The position numbers and the translations under genes were made by a program. A stretch of 29,521 nt of DNA from JBDSLU01 sp031407765 (lineage in GTDB: Bacteria > Acidobacteriota > Vicinamibacteria > Vicinamibacterales > Vicinamibacteraceae). The notes beneath the pieces are model-generated. The model saw nothing but the letters and a program-made list of their open reading frames with translations, did no database searches and was not told the DNA's origin. This document shows positions 8,269 to 16,508 of the stretch, one piece after another. The stretch covers positions 1 to 29,521 of the forward strand of contig JANOIR010000489.1 of NCBI GenBank assembly GCA_031407765.1, given 5' to 3'. Each line of letters begins with the position of its first letter. Within the stretch, counting starts at the first letter, position 1.

Positions 8269-8360
8269 GACAGACGCGTGAGCGGCCGGGGCATTCCTGC
8301 CGGCCTGCGGAACCTGAGCCCGGCAGGAACGCCCCGGCCGCTGATCCCTGCGTCTGCTGC
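8269..8360 (+). repeat. TIR element, short copy B (92 bp hairpin)
   Basis: Shares both ends with the long copies (GACAGACGC left, GCGTCTGCTG right) but lacks most of the middle. Bases 8281-8303 pair with 8320-8342 in a 23-bp stem with one mismatch around a 16-base loop. The loop sequence is the reverse complement of the corresponding loop in copy A, so B looks like a rearranged or internally deleted derivative. It lies just upstream of the PadR promoter and could also act as a strong hairpin in RNA. Confidence 0.8.
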
Positions 8361-8402
8361 TCTACGAGTCCAGTGAGGTGCGCGGATCAGTGCTCACCGA
8401 TG

Positions 8403-8690
8403 TCAGCCAGCAGCAATCCTGCCGAAGCCAGCGTATCGCTTGGGTTCGTCGTTGCTCTGTGGCGCATCCATGGTCAGCCGAACACGGAGGATGGCCCCGT
8501 ATGGAACGACCAACACGTCTGCGTAGTGGCTGGGCATGCCGGCAGCTTGGTCGTCCTTCGAGTACTTGGGCAATGGCTTGGCCTCTCGGGGTGCGCGCGA
8601 AGAACGCGAGCACATTCTCGTGCGCGTGCGCGTTCGCGACTCGCCACGCCTTGGAATCACGTGTCAGGACGGGCGAACTTTCGACGGGCC
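8403..8690 (-). pseudogene. Possible degenerate gene remnant
   Basis: The ~390 bases between elements B and C have lower GC and less regular codon use than the flanking genes. On the minus strand one frame reads a protein-like stretch containing VANAHAHENVLAFFARTPRG, and another continues with MPSHYADVLVVPYGAILRV and ends GFGRIAAG at 8403. This looks like one short protein interrupted by a frameshift near 8580-8600. No family is recognised, there is no convincing start, and chance open frames cannot be excluded. Apart from elements B and C, nothing else is seen between 8204 and 9019. Confidence 0.3.
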
Positions 8691-8753
8691 CGAGGCGGCG
8701 CCGAAGATCCCGTCAGTCCCTTGTCGCGACCTTTCGCCAAACGTGCTCGTCGG

Positions 8754-8971
8754 TCAGCAGACGCCGGGATCGGCGGCCGGGGCGTTCCTGCGGGGCGAAT
8801 GTGGAGCAGGCCGTCTCGGCGGCAGCCACGCAAGACGTGCGCAGACACCCTGACACGACGGCGCACGCAAGTGCGCCGTTGCCTGTCGCGCTCGTCAGCG
8901 GTCGGAGCACGGCTTGCCGGCCTGCGGAACCTGAGCCCGGCAGGAATGCCCCGGACGCTCACGCGTCTGTC
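8754..8971 (-). repeat. TIR element, long copy C (~218 bp, inverted relative to A)
   Basis: Reverse-complement counterpart of 4645-4863, differing at roughly 17 scattered positions by eye. Terminal inverted repeats are TCAGCAGACGCC at the left and GCGTCTGTC at the right. With copy A it forms a widely spaced inverted repeat around the PadR exporter cassette and the intervening remnant. No coding capacity is credible. The flanks of A, B and C show no obvious shared target-site duplication by eye. Confidence 0.8.
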
Positions 8972-9019
8972 ACCTAGGCATCGGTGAGAGAGCGAGGGGA
9001 CGGGAGCACTGATGCATGG

Positions 9020-11263
9020 TCAGAACTCGATGCGAATGCCGGCGGACGGAACGATTGGCAGCAGATCCTCGGTCGGCTCGCGAACGACGCCGAAGCGATC
9101 GAAGAACGGCCGCTCGAGCGCGCGCTGATTGCGGCGGCCGGTGGCGTTGAGCACTTCGACGAACAGCGTCATCCGGCCATGCCGCACGTCGAAGGTGCGG
9201 TTGGCGCGCAGATCGAGCCGCACGTAGTCGGACAGCCGCAGCCGGTTGCGCTCGTCGCCGAGCGCCACGAGGTCGCCGAGGTGGCGATAGTAGCCGACGA
9301 GCGGCACGTTGGTCGCGGCCCGGAAGCGCGCCGACAGGCTGGTCCGATCGCTGACGCGGTAGGCGCCGTACATGGTCAGGCTGTGGCGCTGCTCGACGTC
9401 CGCTGGCCAGGTCTCGCCGGTGATCCGGTGGGTGTAGGACGAATCGGCGAAGGCGTAGCCGATCCAGCCGGAGACGCCGTTGGGCGCGCGGCGGGCCAGC
9501 GTCAGTTCGAGGCCCCGCACCGTGCCATCGAGCGCGTTGAGCCACAGCGGCGGTCCCGACGGCCCGCTGGGGAAGCCGCGGATGAGCCGCGCTTCGTCGT
9601 TCTCGAAGAACAGCATGTCGTTTTCGTCGCGATCGAAGAGCGTCGCCTGCCAACGCCAGCCGCCGATTTCCTGACCGATGCCGAGGTCGAGGTGACGAGC
9701 GCGCTCTGCGGTCACGGCCTCGCCGAACGGGTTCGCCGCCTGGAACAGGTCAGGCGACTGCCGGTAGAGGCCGCCGCCGCCGGCGACGAGGAAGCGTCCA
9801 GGCAGACCCAGCTCTGCCTGGATCCACGGCGAGACCAGCGTCTGATCCGAGGTGCCGAAGTGATCGACGCGGATGCCGGGCGAGACGGTCAGGGCGCGGA
9901 GCGGCTGCAGCCGGGTCGCGAGATAGGCGCCCTGCCGTCCGCGGCGCGCCTTGCCGCCGCCCGACACGCGCTGGCCGTCGAAGTAGCGGTACTCGTCGAG
10001 CGACGCGCCGAGCCACTGCAAGTGCAGGCCGCTTTCGAGCGTGCTGCCGCGCGGCCCCGGCACGACCGCGGTCGCTCGATAGGAGAGGTCGCGCTCGCTG
10101 CCGACGGTGAGCGGCAGCGCCGTCGGCGCCAAGTTGCGGAACCGGTTGAAGACGCCGTAGGCCTGCTGGGTCACGACCGCCGCGCGTCCGACCGACGAAC
10201 GCAGGGTGACCCCGGTCAGCACCGTGCGGTTGAGCCCGACCCCGAGCGAGTTGGGGCCGGCGTCGTCGCGGCCTTCGTCCCACTTCGATCGACCGGCGAC
10301 CAGCGTCGCCGTGACGCTGTGCCGCGGTGTCAGGTCGTAGACCGCCTTGCCCTGCGTGTCGATGAAGCCGAAGGTGCCGGTCGTCTCGGGGTCGAGGCGG
10401 TGGATGAGCCAGTCGATGTAGCTTTGGCGGGCGGTCACCAGCCAGGAGCCGCGCCGCGCCCGCCCGATCGGGCCTTCGGCCACCGCCGACGCGGCGATCG
10501 CGCTGACCGCGACCCGCACCTGCCGGCGCGCCCGCGATCCCTCGCGCATGCGGAAGTCGACCTGCGAGCCGGTCCGGTTACCGTAGCGCTGCGGGTAGCT
10601 GCCGAACAGCACCGAGGCGCCGTCGAGGATGTCGCTGTTGATCATCGCCAGCGATCCGCTGTCGGTCACCTGCCGGACGGTGTGCACCAGCAGCGAGCTG
10701 GGAATGCCGTCGAGCGTCACGCTCAGGTGATCGAACGGCGCCGCCCGGATCGAGAAGTCGCTGCGGTAGTCGTCGCTGCCGCCGACGCCGGCCAGTGTCT
10801 GGACCGCGCGCATCGGGTCATCGGTGAGCGTACTGCGCAGCTCGTCGATGTCGGCGCTGCCGATCGTGATCTGGCCAGGGACACCGGCTTCGCGGCGCGC
10901 CGCCGATGCCGTCACCTCGACGTCCTCGCTATACGTCCCGGTGCCCTCGGCGAGCGGCAGCGTCAGTTCCAGCGTGCCGCCGACCGGAACGTCGACGTCG
11001 CGCCGGACCAGCGCGTAGCCGACCAGCGAGACCTCGAGGACACCGCGCCCCGCCGGCAGATCGGCGAGCACGAAGCGGCCCTGCGGGTTGGAGTGGGCGC
11101 GGGCCTTGTGGCCGTCGAGTGACACGCGGGCGCGGCCGAGCGGCGCGCCCGTCCCGGCGTCGACGACGACGCCGGTGATCGATCCGGTGGTCGACTGGGC
11201 GGCGGCCGCGGCGGGTATCAGCGCGCAGACCAGCAAGACGATGCGGACGAAGGCGTCTCTCAC
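9020..11263 (-). CDS. TonB-dependent receptor with carboxypeptidase-like N-domain
   Basis: A 747-residue outer-membrane receptor. An N-terminal signal peptide (about 1-22, ending AAAAAQ) is followed by a carboxypeptidase-regulatory-like beta domain (about 25-100, TGSITGVVVDAGTGAPL). Next come a plug domain (about 110-220, with DDPMRAVQTLAGV and FSIRAAPFDHLSVTLDG) and a C-terminal beta barrel ending in IRIEF, whose terminal phenylalanine is typical of BAM-inserted proteins. This layout is common in Bacteroidota and Acidobacteriota and imports or senses large substrates using TonB energy. The GTG start overlaps the stop of the upstream response-regulator frame (GTGA), which fixes the start better than the longer open frame. 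Substrate unknown. It is the last gene of a kinase-regulator-receptor chain. Confidence 0.92.
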   Translation of the reverse strand: MRDAFVRIVLLVCALIPAAAAAQSTTGSITGVVVDAGTGAPLGRARVSLDGHKARAHSNPQGRFVLADLPAGRGVLEVSLVGYALVRRDVDVPVGGTLELTLPLAEGTGTYSEDVEVTASAARREAGVPGQITIGSADIDELRSTLTDDPMRAVQTLAGVGGSDDYRSDFSIRAAPFDHLSVTLDGIPSSLLVHTVRQVTDSGSLAMINSDILDGASVLFGSYPQRYGNRTGSQVDFRMREGSRARRQVRVAVSAIAASAVAEGPIGRARRGSWLVTARQSYIDWLIHRLDPETTGTFGFIDTQGKAVYDLTPRHSVTATLVAGRSKWDEGRDDAGPNSLGVGLNRTVLTGVTLRSSVGRAAVVTQQAYGVFNRFRNLAPTALPLTVGSERDLSYRATAVVPGPRGSTLESGLHLQWLGASLDEYRYFDGQRVSGGGKARRGRQGAYLATRLQPLRALTVSPGIRVDHFGTSDQTLVSPWIQAELGLPGRFLVAGGGGLYRQSPDLFQAANPFGEAVTAERARHLDLGIGQEIGGWRWQATLFDRDENDMLFFENDEARLIRGFPSGPSGPPLWLNALDGTVRGLELTLARRAPNGVSGWIGYAFADSSYTHRITGETWPADVEQRHSLTMYGAYRVSDRTSLSARFRAATNVPLVGYYRHLGDLVALGDERNRLRLSDYVRLDLRANRTFDVRHGRMTLFVEVLNATGRRNQRALERPFFDRFGVVREPTEDLLPIVPSAGIRIEF

Positions 11264-11852
11264 GTGCCGTTCACGGCCTTCAGCAGATCGAGCAGCCGGC
11301 TGGGCGGAAACGGCTTGACCAGGCGGCCGTAGACCGAGCCCGGCGGCAGCGCCGACAACGTCTCGTCCATCAGCTCGAGGTGGCCGCTGCACAGGATCAG
11401 GAGCACGGCCGGACCGGGCGGCCGGTGGCGGTGATCACCGCCTCCAGTGTGTCCAGGAACATCGGGTCGTCGTCGACGACGAGCACGCTGCCGTCCCACC
11501 CGCCGATCTTGCCGAGCAGGGCGGATAACGCCGTCCACGGAATCGGTTTCGGCAGGATGCTCAGCACGCCTTCGTCTTCGGCCTGCGACAGGAGCGCCGG
11601 GGCCGCGTAGGCCGTCATCAGGATGACCGGCGTGCCCGGCTGCGCCTCGCGGATGGCGCGGAACGCCTCGACGCCGTTCATGCCCGGCATCCGCACGTCC
11701 ATCAGGACCGCGGCGAATCGCCGCGTCGCGGCGGCGGCCACAGCGGCTTCGCCGCTGTGCACCTCCGTCGGCGTCCAGCCCTGGCGGCGCAGGATGTCGC
11801 ACACCGTCTTGGCCATGCCTCGATCGTCGTCGGCGACGAGGATGTCTCTCAT
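11260..11852 (-). pseudogene. Two-receiver response regulator, frameshifted with internal loss
   Basis: The frame starts at ATG 11852, overlapping the kinase stop (ATGA). Residues 1-115 are an intact receiver domain: acidic DDD at 8-10, phospho-acceptor D52 in MDVRMPG, T80 and K102. A second receiver begins (VLVVDDD at 123-129) but the frame stops at 11397 after 151 residues. A different frame then supplies a receiver C-terminal half, AVLLILCSGH ... LVKPFPPSRLLDLLKAV, and ends at 11260, overlapping the receptor start. Joined, the second receiver would be ~75 residues instead of ~115 and lacks the section carrying the phospho-acceptor aspartate. This indicates an internal deletion that also changed frame. 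The first receiver could still be functional. An assembly error is the main alternative. Confidence 0.75.
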
Positions 11853-13699
11853 GCCGCCTCCACCTGGCTCGCGCGCGGCAACGTGAGCGTGAACCGCGCG
11901 CCCGCCGGGCCGGCATCGAGCGTCAGCGCGCCGCCGTTGCTCTCCGCCAGGCTCTTCGAGACCGCCAATCCGAGCCCGATGCCGCGGGCCTTGGTCGTGA
12001 ACAGCGGCTCGAAGATCTTGGTCCGCAGCGCCGCCGGCACCCCCGGGCCATTGTCCTGTACGTGGAGGGACACGTGGGTGTCGCTCGTCGTGGCGCCCAC
12101 CGTCACCGTCCCACCGCTGCCCTCGAGCACCTGGACGGCGTTGACCAGCAGGTTGAACAGGATCTGCCCGATCTGGACGGCGTCGACGCTGACGGCGGGC
12201 ATGGTGTCGGGCACGTCGACGTGGACGCTGACGCCGGGCGGCACGGTCAGGCGGGCCCGCTGCGCGGTCACGATGTCGGCGATGGCGACGACGTCGCGGC
12301 GCGGTGGCTGGGCCCGCGAGAAATCGAGCAGATCGCTGACGATCTTCTCGGCGAGGCCGATCTGCGCGCGCAGGATGCCGTGGTACTCCTGGACCTCCGG
12401 CGACGGGTCGGTCTGCACCATCTCCAGGTAGTAGACCGCGTTGGTCATCACGCCGAGAGGGTTGCGGAGCTCGTGGCCGACGCCGCTGGCCAGCTGACCG
12501 AGCATCGCCAGCTTCTCGCGGCGCACGAGCTGCTCCTGTGTCTCGCGCAGGGCGCCCAGCGCCTGTTCGAGCTCGGCGGTCCGCTCGCGAATCCCCGAGT
12601 CGAGCCGCGAATAGCCGGCCTGGACCTGGTCGGCCATCGCGTTGAAGGCGTCGGCGAGCCGCCCGACTTCGTCGCTGCCCACGGCCTTCACTCGCCGCGA
12701 GAGGTCGCCGGCGGCGATCGCTTCGGCCGCCCCCGTCAGCTCGTACAGGGGTGTCGTGATGCGGCGGCCGACGACCCAGGCGAGCAGCGCGCCGAGGACG
12801 ACGAACAGGCCGCCGATCGGCAGCATCGCGTTCCAGAAGGCGTAGGCAGGGGCGAGCGCGACGGCTTCGGGGGTCTCGACCCACAGCGCCCAGGGGGTCC
12901 CCGCAATCGCCGCCTCGGTGCCGAGCCAAGGCGCGCCATTCGACCCGCGATACGCCACGATGGCGCCGTCCGCGGCGGGAGGGGGGACGTCGACGCGGCG
13001 TGCCAGGTCAGTCCACACGCCGGACTCACGCGAGCCGAGCCGCAGCGTGTTGCCCTCGTCGATCAGCCGGGCGAGGGCCCGGCCGGCCGTGGGTGCGGCG
13101 GCGAGGCGGCGGATCACCAGGAAGCCGCGGCGCGACCCCTGTTCCTTCGCGTCCGGGGCGTCGACGTCGACCACGAGCTCGCTGTAGAGCAGGTTGCCGC
13201 GGGCCTGCTGCGGCTTCAATCCGGCCGAGCGCGGCGCCTCGGCGGGCTGGTCCGCCGGCCAGACCAGGCCATCCGGGCTGGGCGGCGCGACGGCCGCCGT
13301 GAGGCGCTCACCCGACGCGCTCCACAGCTCGACGTTCAGCAGCTGCGGCGGCGACCCCAGCATGGCCTTCGCCTGTTCCTGCGCCGCCGCCACCGCGTCC
13401 GGGTCGGCGGCGACGAGCCGGTGCTGGAACGCCGGCCGAGACGCCGCCCGCCGCGCCTCCTCGGCGCGCGCCGTCATCGATTGCGCCACGAGCCGGCTCC
13501 ACTGGCGGGCGTTGCCCTGCAGGCGGCCGCGTGCCGCGTCGAGCACGGCTTCGCGCACCTTCATATAGGCCGCGGTGCCGCCGCCGCCGACGATGGCGAC
13601 CAGGAAGATCGAGATGATGAGGGGCAGCCGGCGCCGCAGCGATCCGCCGCGCCGCGGCCGCCGGGCTTTCGACTCCGGAGTCGTTTGAGACTCAGCCAT
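11849..13699 (-). CDS. Membrane sensor histidine kinase
   Basis: A 616-residue inner-membrane kinase. In order: a basic N-terminus, a membrane segment (about 26-46), a ~240-residue periplasmic sensor region of unrecognised fold, a second membrane segment (about 291-311), a HAMP linker (about 312-365), a coiled segment (about 365-395), a dimerisation/phospho-acceptor domain with H409 in GVGHELRNPLG, and a HATPase domain with NLLVNAVQ (N-box), DNGPGVP (G1), FEPLFTTK and GIGLGLAVS (G2). It senses an extracytoplasmic signal and phosphorylates the adjacent receiver protein. The stop overlaps the regulator start (ATGA). A palindrome (CGACTCCGGAGTCG, 13670-13683) sits inside the 5' coding end; it is also part of a repeat array near 19600. 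No strong ribosome binding site is visible. Confidence 0.93.
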   Translation of the reverse strand: MAESQTTPESKARRPRRGGSLRRRLPLIISIFLVAIVGGGGTAAYMKVREAVLDAARGRLQGNARQWSRLVAQSMTARAEEARRAASRPAFQHRLVAADPDAVAAAQEQAKAMLGSPPQLLNVELWSASGERLTAAVAPPSPDGLVWPADQPAEAPRSAGLKPQQARGNLLYSELVVDVDAPDAKEQGSRRGFLVIRRLAAAPTAGRALARLIDEGNTLRLGSRESGVWTDLARRVDVPPPAADGAIVAYRGSNGAPWLGTEAAIAGTPWALWVETPEAVALAPAYAFWNAMLPIGGLFVVLGALLAWVVGRRITTPLYELTGAAEAIAAGDLSRRVKAVGSDEVGRLADAFNAMADQVQAGYSRLDSGIRERTAELEQALGALRETQEQLVRREKLAMLGQLASGVGHELRNPLGVMTNAVYYLEMVQTDPSPEVQEYHGILRAQIGLAEKIVSDLLDFSRAQPPRRDVVAIADIVTAQRARLTVPPGVSVHVDVPDTMPAVSVDAVQIGQILFNLLVNAVQVLEGSGGTVTVGATTSDTHVSLHVQDNGPGVPAALRTKIFEPLFTTKARGIGLGLAVSKSLAESNGGALTLDAGPAGARFTLTLPRASQVEAA

Positions 13700-13788
13700 T
13701 CGACACCACGATCCTCAAGACAGGCGCGGTGTCGAGGCGGACGGCCACCGGCCGGGAACGACGTCGGTCCGAGTCGAGCGTGAGGCGG

Positions 13789-13796
13789 AGTGTATC
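13789..13796 (-). promoter_or_regulatory. Weak candidate -10 for kinase operon
   Basis: On the minus strand GATACACT lies about 90 bases before the kinase start, in the 145-base gap behind the lone receiver gene. The same eight bases precede ppc. No -35 match at normal spacing, and no start codon directly follows, so any transcript would have a ~85-base leader. Suggestive only. Confidence 0.3.
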
Positions 13797-13844
13797 AACT
13801 CGCGCGCCCGGGGATCACGCCGGCGCTAGCTCGACCATACGACG

Positions 13845-14237
13845 TCAGGCGGCCGGGCGAACGGGTCCCGGGCTCGCCGGCGCCGTGGCCAGACGCAACG
13901 TCTCGGCCAACGCGCCGAGGGTGATCGGCTTTTCGAGGATCGCGGCGGCGCCCATCCTGGTCGCCATCGGCAGGCAGCTGCCGAGGATCGCCGAGCCGCC
14001 GGACATCACCACCACCGGCAGGGACGGTCGCGTCGCCTTGAGCATGGCAAGGGCCTGAAAGCCGTCCATGTCCGGCATGTAGACGTCGGTGATGACCGCC
14101 TCGAATTCATGCGTCCGCAGGGCGTCGGCCAGCTGGCGCCCGCTGGCGAGCGCGTGGACCTGGTGGCCCATGTGCTCGAGGGCTCGGACCAGGAAGGTCC
14201 GGACATGGTCGTCGTCGTCGAGGAGCAGGATCCGCAC
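13845..14237 (-). CDS. Stand-alone receiver (response regulator) protein
   Basis: A 130-residue single receiver domain with no output domain. Seen: acidic pocket D7-D10 after MRILLL, phospho-acceptor D51 in VITDVYMPDMDG, S79 in VVVMSGG and K103 in ILEKPIT. A ~15-residue proline/alanine-rich tail follows. Such proteins act as phosphate shuttles or by binding partners. GTG start 61 bases after the methyltransferase stop. It lies between the arginine-synthesis gene group and the kinase operon on the same strand, so the kinase at 11849-13699 is a possible partner. GATAAT at 14297-14302 might be a weak promoter. The partner assignment is inference. Confidence 0.9.
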   Translation of the reverse strand: MRILLLDDDDHVRTFLVRALEHMGHQVHALASGRQLADALRTHEFEAVITDVYMPDMDGFQALAMLKATRPSLPVVVMSGGSAILGSCLPMATRMGAAAILEKPITLGALAETLRLATAPASPGPVRPAA

Positions 14238-14298
14238 GTCAATCGCCGCAATCGGCAGAACCGCCCGATGACTTTAGCGGCCGATCCCAAATCGCGAA

Positions 14299-15111
14299 TT
14301 ATCGGCGCAGTCTGTGCAAGGCGATGCCCGTCGCGGCGGCGACGTTGACCGAGTCGGCGCCGGGCACCATCTCGATCCGGACGCCAACCTCGGCGGCGGC
14401 GAGTGCCGCGCCAGAAAGTCCCTCGCCCTCGGCGCCGACCATGAGCGCGATCGGCCGATCTCGATGCGCCGCGGCGAAGTCGTCCAGGGTGATTGTGGCG
14501 CGCGGGGTGAGCGCGGCGACGACGAGCCCGGCGTCGCGCAGACGGGCGAGCGCCTCGGGCCGCGGCTCGAACCGTGCCCACGGCACCACCAGCGCCGCGC
14601 CCATCGCCGTGCGCAACGCCTTGCGATACAGCGGATCGACGGTGGCGGCATCGAGCAGCACGCCGGCGGCGCCGAACGCGTGCGCGTTGCGCAGGATGCT
14701 GCCGACGTTGTCGGCCTGGGCCACTCCCTCGACGATCACGAGCGGACGGCCCGGGGCTGCCGCGGCCACGATCGTCGCTGGATCGAGCGCCGGCGGCCGC
14801 TCGGCGAGCGCCAGGCAGCCGCGATGGAAGTGGAAGCCGCCGATGGCGTCGATGATGTCGGGCGCGGCGACGTAGATCGGGACGTCGCGGGCCGTCAGGG
14901 CGTCGTCGGCCTGCGCGCGCAACGCGGCGAGGCCGGCCGCGCTCACCAGGATCGATCGGATCGTGTAGTGGGGCAGGGCGGCGAGTCGGGCCACGACCAG
15001 CCGGCCCTCGGCGATGAACAGGCCGCGCCGCCGCGCCAGCTCGGGCTCGCGGATGGCGCGGTAATCGAGGACGCGCGGGTCGTCGGCGGACGTGATCGCG
15101 TCGACCGGCAC
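14299..15111 (-). CDS. SpoU (TrmH)-family RNA 2'-O-methyltransferase
   Basis: A 270-residue cytoplasmic enzyme using S-adenosylmethionine to methylate ribose in rRNA or tRNA. It shows the knotted SPOUT motifs: NVGSILRNAHAFG (about 135-147, motif 1), VGAEGEGLS (about 223-231, motif 2) and a motif 3 region with MVPGADSVNVAAATGIALH near the C-terminus, whose serine-valine-asparagine replaces the more usual SLN. An N-terminal substrate-binding region precedes the catalytic part. GTG start 13 bases after the argG stop with GAGG just ahead, so co-transcribed with argG. The exact target nucleotide cannot be predicted. Confidence 0.9.
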   Translation of the reverse strand: MPVDAITSADDPRVLDYRAIREPELARRRGLFIAEGRLVVARLAALPHYTIRSILVSAAGLAALRAQADDALTARDVPIYVAAPDIIDAIGGFHFHRGCLALAERPPALDPATIVAAAAPGRPLVIVEGVAQADNVGSILRNAHAFGAAGVLLDAATVDPLYRKALRTAMGAALVVPWARFEPRPEALARLRDAGLVVAALTPRATITLDDFAAAHRDRPIALMVGAEGEGLSGAALAAAEVGVRIEMVPGADSVNVAAATGIALHRLRR

Positions 15112-15124
15112 CGCCGCCTCGCCG

Positions 15125-16420
<1,296 letters not shown>

Positions 16421-16508
16421 GCGCGAGGTGCCTCGGTGTCGATAGAGTGACGAACTCTCCGCCGACGCCGCGTGCGCCGGAGGAACACGTCATTCTACTC
16501 AACGCAAG

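Noticed and set aside
11264..11392. Longer start for the TonB-dependent receptor
   Set aside because: The extra 43 residues lie over the response regulator and precede the signal peptide; GTG 11263 starts directly with a signal peptide.
11390..11435. Programmed ribosomal frameshift joining the two regulator frames
   Set aside because: No slippery heptamer is evident, and even a joined product would lack ~40 residues of the second receiver, so loss by deletion is simpler.
16493..16498. TAGAAT on the minus strand as an argG promoter
   Set aside because: No -35 match at normal spacing and a ~70-base leader; argG may simply be read through from the exporter operon. Left unannotated.
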